This document shows positions 1 through 5,172 of a DNA stretch of 12,071 nt, in pieces. Source of the stretch: DATNPH01 sp036703315 (GTDB taxonomy: Bacteria; Cyanobacteriota; Cyanobacteriia; Cyanobacteriales; Coleofasciculaceae); NCBI GenBank assembly GCA_036703315.1, contig DATNPH010000051.1, positions 1 through 12,071 on the forward strand, given 5' to 3'. Within the stretch, counting starts at the first letter, position 1. The number at the start of each line of letters is the position of its first letter. The position numbers were made by a program, and so were the translations under genes. The notes beneath the pieces are model-generated. The model had not been told where the DNA came from and ran no database searches. It worked only from the letters and a program-made list of their open reading frames with translations.

Positions 1-168
1 CATTAGTGTCAACTTAAGCCCTGTTGAAAAGGAAGTCGCGGCTAAATAAACCAAGTCCGCCTGCGCGGACTAACGAAAAATCAACACTTATTTAACCTGC
101 ACAGGCAGGTTTTGTTTATGTAGCTGCGGTTTCAACCGCCCCCAATCAACGTTAAGTTGACACCAATG
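1..168. mobile_element. MITE-like element with terminal inverted repeats
   Basis: Bases 1-17 and 152-168 are inverted copies of one another with a single mismatch (perfect over 6-17 and 152-163). Between them lie three small hairpins: 54-60 with 65-71 (AGTCCGC/GCGGACT), 94-100 with 105-111 (AACCTGC/GCAGGTT) and 126-131 with 134-139 (GCGGTT/AACCGC). Nothing in it codes for a convincing protein. Size, terminal repeats and inner structure fit a non-autonomous miniature transposable element, and the inner text resembles a dispersed repeat I associate with cyanobacterial genomes. The left edge coincides with the window edge, so a target duplication cannot be checked and the element may extend further. 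Confidence 0.65.
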
Positions 169-214
169 GGACATGTCCTGCCCCTACAGTATTGTCTAGG
201 CACTACTATGTACT

Positions 215-1324
215 TCATTTCGGCTGGAAGGGGGTATACTTGCCTCCTAGTCCTTCCACAACTGTCTTGGTATTGGCAATCAACATTTTCTCGTAAGTAT
301 CGCCCTCTGACCCCTTTTCTCCAAGACCATCGGCAAACAGTTCTCGCTTGGAGACTTTGACATTTGCCTCCTTAGCAACCGCCGCAATCAGCTTCGGGTT
401 AATCGTCGCTTCCGGAAAAATCGTGGGAACCCCTGTTTTCTTGAGGTCTTGCACCAGTGCTTTTACCCGTCCTGCTGCTGGCTTTTCTTCTGTGCTAATT
501 CCCTGTAAAGCACCTTCAACTGGAATTCCATAAGCACTAGCGTAGTATCCCATTGCATCATGAGTTGTGACTAACTTACGCTGATTAGCGGGAATTGTGC
601 TGATTTGCGATTTAATCCAGCTATCCAACTGTGTTAGTTCACTGGTCATTTTTTTAGCATTGCTGCTGTATTGGGTTGCATTGCTGGGCGATAACTTTTC
701 TAGGTTGTCCCGAACTGTCTCGACGATCCGAACACCATTCTGGGCATTATGCCAGACATGAGGGTTAGATTCACCAGGGTCATGCTCCGCTTCTGCTTTT
801 CCCCCTTTTTTCTCAGCCTCAGCCTCATGCTCATGTTCTTCACCCTTGAGGGGTTTTGGAACAGCTATCTCATTGACAGCTATTTTGGGTGCAGAGTTTT
901 GAGTTGCCTTGATTAACTTAATCAAAGTTGGTTCAAAACCGTAGCCATTGTAGAGGATTAGCTTTGCCTGTTCGATCGCTTTTCGGTCAGTCGGCTTGGC
1001 TTGATAAACGTGAGGATCTGTACCCGCAGGAATTAAACAAGTAAGGTCAACGGTCTCCTGCGCAATTTTTTGAATAACATCACAAAGGACGCTGCTGGTT
1101 GCTACGACTTTGGGTTTAGAGGCATCTCCTGCGGAAGATGATGCTACAGAAGTTGTGTTGCCAGATGAGTTAGTCGTCTGTTGAGAGGAACCACAACCAG
1201 TAAGTCCGAGCGTGTAAAGCATTAGGGAAGCGGCTGCGAAGCATCGAGCGATCGCTGCTAGAGGAATCCCTAAATTAGCAGCCCTTCCCATGAAACAAGG
1301 TTTAACGGAAAAGCTTTTTAACAT
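215..1324 (-). CDS. znuA: Zinc-type ABC transporter substrate-binding lipoprotein
   Basis: Cluster A-I metal-binding protein that captures Zn(2+) outside the inner membrane and hands it to the ZnuBC importer. From the ATG at 1324 it has 369 residues. An in-frame GTG at 1333 is also possible, but the ATG has a GAAG about 8 nt upstream. The signal peptide ends in a lipobox LTGC, with lipidated Cys near residue 44. Likely metal ligands are His in GTDPHVYQ (about 105), His in NPHVWHN (about 189), His in THDAMGYYA (about 255) and Asp in LFADGLG (about 332). Three His plus one Asp is the zinc arrangement; manganese proteins of this family carry Glu at the third site. A His/Glu-rich loop (about 162-184) also favours zinc. 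It is divergent from znuC and has a Fur/Zur box just upstream. Zinc over manganese is likely, not proven. Confidence 0.88.
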   Translation of the reverse strand: MLKSFSVKPCFMGRAANLGIPLAAIARCFAAASLMLYTLGLTGCGSSQQTTNSSGNTTSVASSSAGDASKPKVVATSSVLCDVIQKIAQETVDLTCLIPAGTDPHVYQAKPTDRKAIEQAKLILYNGYGFEPTLIKLIKATQNSAPKIAVNEIAVPKPLKGEEHEHEAEAEKKGGKAEAEHDPGESNPHVWHNAQNGVRIVETVRDNLEKLSPSNATQYSSNAKKMTSELTQLDSWIKSQISTIPANQRKLVTTHDAMGYYASAYGIPVEGALQGISTEEKPAAGRVKALVQDLKKTGVPTIFPEATINPKLIAAVAKEANVKVSKRELFADGLGEKGSEGDTYEKMLIANTKTVVEGLGGKYTPFQPK

Positions 1325-1347
1325 GATCAGCACTTCAAGCGAGCTAT

Positions 1348-1366
1348 GATGACGATAATCATTATC
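1348..1366. promoter_or_regulatory. Fur/Zur-type operator facing znuA
   Basis: This 19-bp site matches the classical Fur consensus at 17 of 19 positions. Its core, GATAATCATTATC at 1354-1366, is a perfect 6-1-6 palindrome and fits the cyanobacterial Zur pattern TGATAATNATTATCA except at the two outermost bases. It lies about 24 bp upstream of the znuA ATG. Position next to a zinc-type importer makes Zur the most likely binder, giving repression when zinc is plentiful; Fur cannot be excluded. Confidence 0.7.
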
Positions 1367-1404
1367 TATTAGGTTGTCAATGCTAGAACTTCAAGATTCA
1401 GCGG

Positions 1405-1512
1405 TCAACCTTGGAAAATTTTTAGCTGATCAGGGAAATCTCCGGAGAGGCACATGCCACTTACTATCAGTCCCGAGAGAATTGCTCCCATGCCGAATAG
1501 TGTTGAGAGCCT
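1405..1512 (-). pseudogene. Possible relic of an ABC-3 metal permease
   Basis: The spacer between znuA and znuC contains a short minus-strand reading frame whose product includes the stretch FGMGAILSGLIVSGMCLSG. This resembles a late membrane segment of ABC-3 permeases; compare MVLGAILGVIGSISGMYISY in the znuB of this same window. It has no start of its own, lacks the rest of the protein and ends in unrelated residues. If real, a second permease once sat directly upstream of znuA on the same strand. The match is short and judged by eye, so chance is a serious alternative. Confidence 0.25.
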
Positions 1513-1541
1513 TTGTGCTGTCGAAATTTAGATTAATCTTG

Positions 1542-1556
1542 TAATAATGATTACGA
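1542..1556. promoter_or_regulatory. Second Fur/Zur-type operator facing znuC
   Basis: TAATAATGATTACGA agrees with the Zur pattern TGATAATNATTATCA at 11 of 14 defined positions. It ends about 20 bp before the znuC start, mirroring the stronger site in front of znuA. Two sites, one per divergent gene, would let one metalloregulator control both arms. It is the weaker of the two matches. Confidence 0.45.
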
Positions 1557-1575
1557 TTCTTATTTCAGACGGATT

Positions 1576-2325
1576 ATGTTAGAAGTACAGCATTTAGCTG
1601 TTAGCTACCGAGGAGTCCACGCTTTAGGAGATGTCAGCTTCTGCTTAGAACCTGGACAAATGGTGGGTGTGATCGGACCCAATGGTGCTGGTAAAAGCAC
1701 GATGATTAAAGCGATGCTGGGGCTGATTCCTACTGTGAGTGGAGTGGTAAAGTTTCGCGGAAAGGCTTTGAGACAGCAGTTGCGTTGCTGTGCTTATGTG
1801 CCGCAGCGATCGCAAATTGACTGGGATTATCCAGCAACTGTGTGGAGTGTGGTGATGATGGCACGTACTGCACATACAGGATGGTTTCGCTCACCTAGTC
1901 GTCAATCCAAAGAAATTGTCGCTACTGCTCTTCAACGGGTAGGGATGTGGGAATTACGGCAGCGTCAAATTGGAGAACTTTCAGGCGGACAGCAGCAACG
2001 GGTTTTTTTAGCGCGTGCTATTGCCCAACAAGCGGAACTGTTCTTATTTGATGAACCCTTTGTCGGAGTTGACAAGAAAACAGAAGCCATTCTTTTCGGA
2101 ATTTTTAACGAACTCAAAGCAGAAGGCAAAACGCTATTAGTCAGCTCTCATGAGTGGGGAGAGGCTTTATCTCACTATGATCGATTACTGTTGTTAAACC
2201 AGCGGTTAGTTGCTAATGGTTACCCTAAAGAAGTAATGACTATAGAAAATATTCGCCGTGCTTATGGCGAAGGGCTACAATCGCATCTCCTCCATGAGAC
2301 GGCAGAGATGGTGTATTTTTGCTAA
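1576..2325 (+). CDS. znuC: Zinc/manganese ABC transporter ATPase
   Basis: Cytoplasmic ATPase that powers metal import through the ABC-3 permease encoded next. At 249 residues it is full length for the family, and all motifs are intact: Walker A GPNGAGKST (34-42), Q-loop Gln 77 in YVPQRSQ, signature LSGGQ (135-139), Walker B LFLFDE (155-160) and H-loop His 192 in SSHEWGE. The sequence YVPQRSQIDWDYPATV is typical of the Mn/Zn/Fe subfamily rather than of sugar or amino-acid importers. The ATG has no strong ribosome binding site, but the N-terminus (MLEVQHLAVSY) is where the family begins. It is divergent from znuA and precedes the permease by 110 bp. The substrate is inferred from znuA. Confidence 0.88.
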   Translation: MLEVQHLAVSYRGVHALGDVSFCLEPGQMVGVIGPNGAGKSTMIKAMLGLIPTVSGVVKFRGKALRQQLRCCAYVPQRSQIDWDYPATVWSVVMMARTAHTGWFRSPSRQSKEIVATALQRVGMWELRQRQIGELSGGQQQRVFLARAIAQQAELFLFDEPFVGVDKKTEAILFGIFNELKAEGKTLLVSSHEWGEALSHYDRLLLLNQRLVANGYPKEVMTIENIRRAYGEGLQSHLLHETAEMVYFC

Positions 2326-2435
2326 AAGTTGAAGGTGCAATGTTAAAAATCTTAAAAATCGTAACCTGCAACCGACTAACCTTTATCTGGAATTCTTTAG
2401 AAAGGACTATCCGAAATCTAAAATTCTAAATTAAT
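2326..2435. other. znuC-znuB spacer
   Basis: This AT-rich spacer has no convincing open frame. It holds a weak inverted motif (GAATTCTTTAG near 2390, CTAAAATTC near 2419) and no clear terminator. znuC and znuB therefore probably share a transcript, although 110 bp is long for this operon type. Confidence 0.3.
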
Positions 2436-3323
2436 ATGATTGATTGGTTAATAGAACCACTGGGTTATGAATTTATGCGGAATGCGCTCGCGGTAGGCAT
2501 TCTAATTGGTATTCTTTGCCCAGTAGTTGGTACGTATTTGATTGTCCAGCGTATGGCTTTATTAGGAGATGTGATTGCTCATGGAGTTTTACCAGGACTA
2601 GCGATCGCATTTTTCATAGGAGTCGATATTCTAGTTGGGGCTTTTATTTCAGGCATTTTTAGTACATTTTTGATTGCCTGGATTCGCGCTCAATCGCGTG
2701 TTAAAGTTGATGCAGCAATGGCACTGACTTTTTCTAGTTCTTTTGCTTTAGGTGTTATTTTAATTACTCAACTAAAAAGCAAGTTAGACCTAGATAGTTT
2801 CCTATTCGGTGATATTTTAGGAGTCACAATAACTGATGTTCAACGCACAGCTATTATTACTCTAACTGTTTTACTAATGGTAAAATTATTTTATAAAGAA
2901 TTACTGTTATATACCTTTGATAAATTAGGCGCTCAAGCCCTAGGGTTTCCCATCAATGCTCTACACTATGGTTTAATGGCTGCTATCACTCTCACTATTG
3001 TTGCTAGCATGAAAACTGTAGGAGTTGTCTTAATAAGTTCCTTACTGGTTTGTCCTAGTATTAGTGCTTATCTACTGGTAAAAGAATTACACCAGGTGAT
3101 GGTACTGGGAGCAATTTTGGGTGTCATTGGCAGTATCAGTGGCATGTATATTAGTTATTACTTAAATGTTCCTTCTGGACCAGCAATTGTATTAGTAATT
3201 TTTGGATTATTTTTATTAGCGCTTTTATTCAGCCCCTCACAGGGAATTTTGACCCGTCCGGAAATGACGAATCGTTCGCGGTGGATTTTTCGCCAACTCA
3301 AAGACATGAGACGGGGTGATTAA
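2436..3323 (+). CDS. znuB: Zinc/manganese ABC transporter permease (ABC-3 family)
   Basis: Inner-membrane channel subunit of the metal importer. The 295 residues are almost wholly hydrophobic, with about eight membrane segments. Family landmarks are visible: CPVVGTYLIVQRMALLGDVIAHGVLPGLA (split here as CPVVGTYLIVQRMALLGD and VIAHGVLPGLA, about 28-56), the LFGDILGV loop (about 123-130) that contacts the ATPase, TIVASMKTVGVVLISSLLVCP (VASMKTVGVVLISSL, about 189-203) and the YYLNVPSGPAI segment (about 245). The tail after SPSQGILTRP is a charged cytoplasmic extension. It closes the gene set begun by znuA and znuC. Cyanobacterial zinc and manganese permeases look alike, so the metal is assigned by context. 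Confidence 0.87.
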   Translation: MIDWLIEPLGYEFMRNALAVGILIGILCPVVGTYLIVQRMALLGDVIAHGVLPGLAIAFFIGVDILVGAFISGIFSTFLIAWIRAQSRVKVDAAMALTFSSSFALGVILITQLKSKLDLDSFLFGDILGVTITDVQRTAIITLTVLLMVKLFYKELLLYTFDKLGAQALGFPINALHYGLMAAITLTIVASMKTVGVVLISSLLVCPSISAYLLVKELHQVMVLGAILGVIGSISGMYISYYLNVPSGPAIVLVIFGLFLLALLFSPSQGILTRPEMTNRSRWIFRQLKDMRRGD

Positions 3324-3343
3324 AACCCACTAGGTTCCCGTCT
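3309..3343. terminator. Possible terminator between convergent znuB and mntA
   Basis: AGACGGG (3309-3315) and CCCGTCT (3337-3343) form a perfect 7-bp stem around a 21-nt loop that includes the znuB stop codon. It sits between convergent genes, where a bidirectional terminator would be expected. The loop is long and there is no strong T tract. Confidence 0.3.
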
Positions 3344-3363
3344 TCGTCCTGTACGATCATCTC

Positions 3364-3654
3364 TCACAATGAAATGGCCTCTCTCAACACCCGTTCCCGA
3401 ATTCGCTCTCGCAATCCTTTCTCTGTGAGGATATTGACTTTGCAATTGAGTAATTCTTGCAAGTCCATCAAGAGTCCCCCCAGATCGAACAAGCTTCGTC
3501 CGGGTTCCATTTCGACTAGAAAATCTACATCGCTGCTTGCATCGGCTTCTCCCCGTGCCGCTGAACCCAAAATCCGAATGTTGTAAGCTCCATATTTGGC
3601 AGCAGTTTGGAGAATGCGTTCTCGGTTGGCTTGCAAAAGCTCATAAATCGTCAT
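3364..3654 (-). CDS. mntA: MNT-type nucleotidyltransferase antitoxin (MntA family), no adjacent toxin
   Basis: Small nucleotidyltransferase of the MntA type. Known members AMPylate and silence a HepT (HEPN) ribonuclease toxin. In this 96-residue protein the minimal-NTase motif GSX10DXD is complete: Gly 30, Ser 31, Asp 42, Asp 44, with a further acidic strand at VEM (47-49). Length and C-terminus look normal, and a good ribosome binding site (GAGGT, 5 nt spacing) supports the ATG. The gene normally overlaps or abuts hepT, but only 40 bp separate it from the convergent znuB, and no HEPN motif (RNxxxH) is encoded on either side. It is therefore an orphan, perhaps acting on a distant partner. It is unrelated to the manganese importer gene also called mntA. 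Confidence 0.8.
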   Translation of the reverse strand: MTIYELLQANRERILQTAAKYGAYNIRILGSAARGEADASSDVDFLVEMEPGRSLFDLGGLLMDLQELLNCKVNILTEKGLRERIRERVLREAISL

Positions 3655-3675
3655 GGCTTACCTCATCAGGATGCA

Positions 3676-3840
3676 GCGATCGCCTCTTTTCTCCTATCAA
3701 TCTATTCCACCATGTAGCGATCGCATATCCTGTTTGTTGCGCCGCACATTGATATGTCAGTGAATCAGGCGATCACTTTTTGCATGGATGAGTTGAATAG
3801 AGCGATCGCCTTCTGCGTGGATGCGTGAAAGGCGATCGCT
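3676..3840. repeat. HIP1-rich spacer with a perfect 12-bp stem
   Basis: Four GCGATCGC octamers (3676, 3717, 3802, 3832) and one imperfect copy near 3769 lie within 165 bp. The last two are embedded in a perfect inverted repeat, AGCGATCGCCTT (3801-3812) and AAGGCGATCGCT (3829-3840), with a 16-nt loop. The stem directly follows the stop codon of the 83-residue gene on the minus strand and could serve as its terminator. HIP1 is highly abundant in many cyanobacteria, but a 12-bp stem extends beyond the octamer. Confidence 0.65.
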
Positions 3841-3846
3841 TTTCTT

Positions 3847-4098
3847 CTACCTGGGAACGTGGCGAATCAGCATCCGCATTAGCTTACCCGCAACGGGCGC
3901 AGGCATAAGAGGACTCCATTCACGAACTTCGGCAAAGTGGTGAGTGTGAAGGGAGTGGACGATGTTAGTCACGCCTTCCTTAGAGCCAATGACTAGGATT
4001 TGCACGGGTTCTCGCTCCGGGTTAGATGGAGTGGGAGCCTGACTGGATGCAGGGCTAGTAGGGGTTTCTTCGGAATCAGGGAGAAAGTCTTTAGCCAT
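3847..4098 (-). CDS. Conserved hypothetical protein (cyanobacterial type)
   Basis: An 83-residue soluble protein with no signal peptide or membrane segment. The first 33 residues are Pro/Ser/Glu-rich and probably disordered. They lead into a compact domain (about 33-81) containing VQILVIGSKEGVTNIVHSL, HHFAEVREWSPLMP and a C-terminal MRMLIRHVP. I recognise this pattern as a small family widespread in cyanobacteria and sometimes mislabelled as part of a peptide transporter. Its function is unknown to me. The ATG has a good ribosome binding site (AGGTAA, about 6 nt upstream). It is probably monocistronic; a stable HIP1 stem follows its stop. Confidence 0.75.
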   Translation of the reverse strand: MAKDFLPDSEETPTSPASSQAPTPSNPEREPVQILVIGSKEGVTNIVHSLHTHHFAEVREWSPLMPAPVAGKLMRMLIRHVPR

Positions 4099-4127
4099 TT
4101 TGGTTTACCTGTAGTTCTATTCGGGAA

Positions 4128-4210
4128 AATGCTGACAGATTGGCAACGTTTTTAGCTTATCTGAATGCTGACAGATTGGCAACATTTACGAGGTGATTAG
4201 CCTCTGACAG
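4128..4210. repeat. Three CTGACAG repeats at 36-bp spacing upstream of the XRE gene
   Basis: A 20-bp sequence, AATGCTGACAGATTGGCAAC, occurs twice and identically at 4128-4147 and 4164-4183. Its core CTGACAG recurs at 4204-4210, so the three cores begin at 4132, 4168 and 4204, exactly 36 bp apart. The third copy lies within a short inverted repeat (GCCTC 4200-4204, GAGGC 4216-4220) that touches the XRE start codon. Regular spacing suggests binding sites for a protein, either the adjacent regulator or a transposase of the Tn7/Tn5053 type, whose ends carry such repeats. Confidence 0.7.
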
Positions 4211-4220
4211 AATCTGAGGC

Positions 4221-4463
4221 ATGGGAAAAGCAGGCAAAGCACTAAAACAGGTGTTGGAGACCTATGACATTAGCCAAAACAAATTGGCAGTCACAATGGC
4301 AGTTGATCGAGCAAGCGTCAATCGTTGGGTACATGAACAAAGAGACCCAGCTGGTGATGTGATAGTCGAAATTAAGAACGCATTGCGGCAGCTTAACCCT
4401 CGTGCTGCCGAAGATTTCGTTAGGCTGTACCTAGGAGATTCCAGCGCAGATGAGCCTTCTTAA
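4221..4463 (+). CDS. Small XRE-family helix-turn-helix regulator
   Basis: An 80-residue DNA-binding protein made almost entirely of one HTH_3 fold (about 8-65). The turn and recognition helix lie in ISQNKLAVTMAVDRASVNRWV, with QNKLAVTM as the positioning helix and RASVNRWVHE as the reading helix. The C-terminus (RLYLGDSSADEPS) is acidic. I recognise it as a cyanobacterial type beginning MGKAGKALKQVL; the function of the group is not known to me. A GAGG sequence sits only 1 nt from the ATG, too close for an ordinary ribosome binding site, but the N-terminus matches the family. Three spaced repeats just upstream suggest autoregulation. Confidence 0.8.
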   Translation: MGKAGKALKQVLETYDISQNKLAVTMAVDRASVNRWVHEQRDPAGDVIVEIKNALRQLNPRAAEDFVRLYLGDSSADEPS

Positions 4464-4595
4464 GTTGTGGCTTAGGGTTGTGATGGATGAGATGGAGGGC
4501 GATCGCATTTCCTGTGTGTAGCGCGATCGCACTTTTGAAGGTGTTGGCTCACGAAGTGGGACGCGAGTGTCTCTTTAGCTCTTTCACCTATAGAC
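4464..4595. other. Spacer with paired HIP1 sites
   Basis: The spacer lies between the convergent XRE and FHA genes. Two GCGATCGC octamers (4499-4506 and 4523-4530) are 24 bp apart and can pair because each is a palindrome. There is no other clear signal and no open frame of note. Confidence 0.4.
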
Positions 4596-4955
4596 TTATA
4601 TAAACAAAAAGAGAAATATAAACGTTACTTGGTTATCCTTACCAAGATCTATTCTATCTCCAATATTAATTGAATAACGTGTCCTCGGTATTAAGGAATT
4701 TTGATTCAAGTAAGTCCCATTAACACTACCTAAATCTTCAATAAAGTAAGTGTTTCCTTCTATATAAATAGTTGCGTGAACTCTTGAAACGACATCAGAA
4801 TTTGGTAACTTTGAAACATCAATATTAGGTTGAATTCGCTCATTCGGTTTGCCGATATGGATTACAGAAAGATTTAGCGGTAAATCGATATATGTATTGC
4901 TTTGGAGATGAAGTAGCTTGGGAAGTTGTCCTAATTGTACTCGTGTAGCTTTCAT
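4596..4955 (-). CDS. FHA-domain protein lacking the usual zinc-ribbon head
   Basis: A 119-residue protein that is essentially one forkhead-associated domain, a reader of phosphothreonine peptides. Diagnostic residues are Gly 35 (HIGKPNERI), the SRVHA block (about 57-61) and SVNGTYLNQ (about 77-85), followed by INIGDRIDLGK. Related cyanobacterial proteins I know carry an N-terminal double zinc ribbon before the LLHLQSNT segment. Here only MKATRVQLGQLPK precedes it, and an in-frame stop upstream excludes an extension. The C-terminus (FIFLFLFI) is unusually hydrophobic. AGAGGT about 11 nt before the ATG supports the start. It lies 217 bp downstream of the coiled-coil AAA gene on the same strand and may serve that module. 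Confidence 0.85.
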   Translation of the reverse strand: MKATRVQLGQLPKLLHLQSNTYIDLPLNLSVIHIGKPNERIQPNIDVSKLPNSDVVSRVHATIYIEGNTYFIEDLGSVNGTYLNQNSLIPRTRYSINIGDRIDLGKDNQVTFIFLFLFI

Positions 4956-5172
4956 TGCTGGGTTTGCACCTCTGATTTAATGTTCTAAGAATAAACTAAC
5001 ACTCTAATGTGAAGTAGTTATGAATTTTTTTTGTATACTTATAAGTGTTTAGTGAATTTTCTTGATTTCTGAAAAATGCAATTTTAATAGATATTCTTGC
5101 AAAATGATTAGTTTCAGAAAGCGCTAACTTTATTGTACTTGACGGCTATTTTTGTAAAATAGTTTTATCTTT
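4956..5172. other. AT-rich spacer between the FHA and coiled-coil AAA genes
   Basis: A 217-bp strongly AT-rich stretch with no open frame of note. A 7-bp AT stem (CTATTTT on one strand near 5146-5162) lies just after the AAA stop codon and is a weak terminator candidate. The length and composition leave room for a separate promoter for the FHA gene, so co-transcription is uncertain. Confidence 0.3.

Noticed and set aside
1645..1875. His-rich minus-strand frame inside znuC
   Set aside because: It is antisense to the Walker A to Q-loop region of an intact ATPase; the His content comes from reverse-complement codon bias.
3303..3363. Short continuation after the mntA stop, in the same frame, reading MIVQDEDGNLVGFNHP
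   Set aside because: It could be read as a remnant, but it is about 20 codons, overlaps the znuB end antisense, and I cannot tie it to any family.
4128..4210. Possible mini CRISPR array (repeats at 36-bp period)
   Set aside because: The repeat unit is 20 bp with a 16-bp gap, too short for spacers; the third unit is only partial and no cas genes are present.
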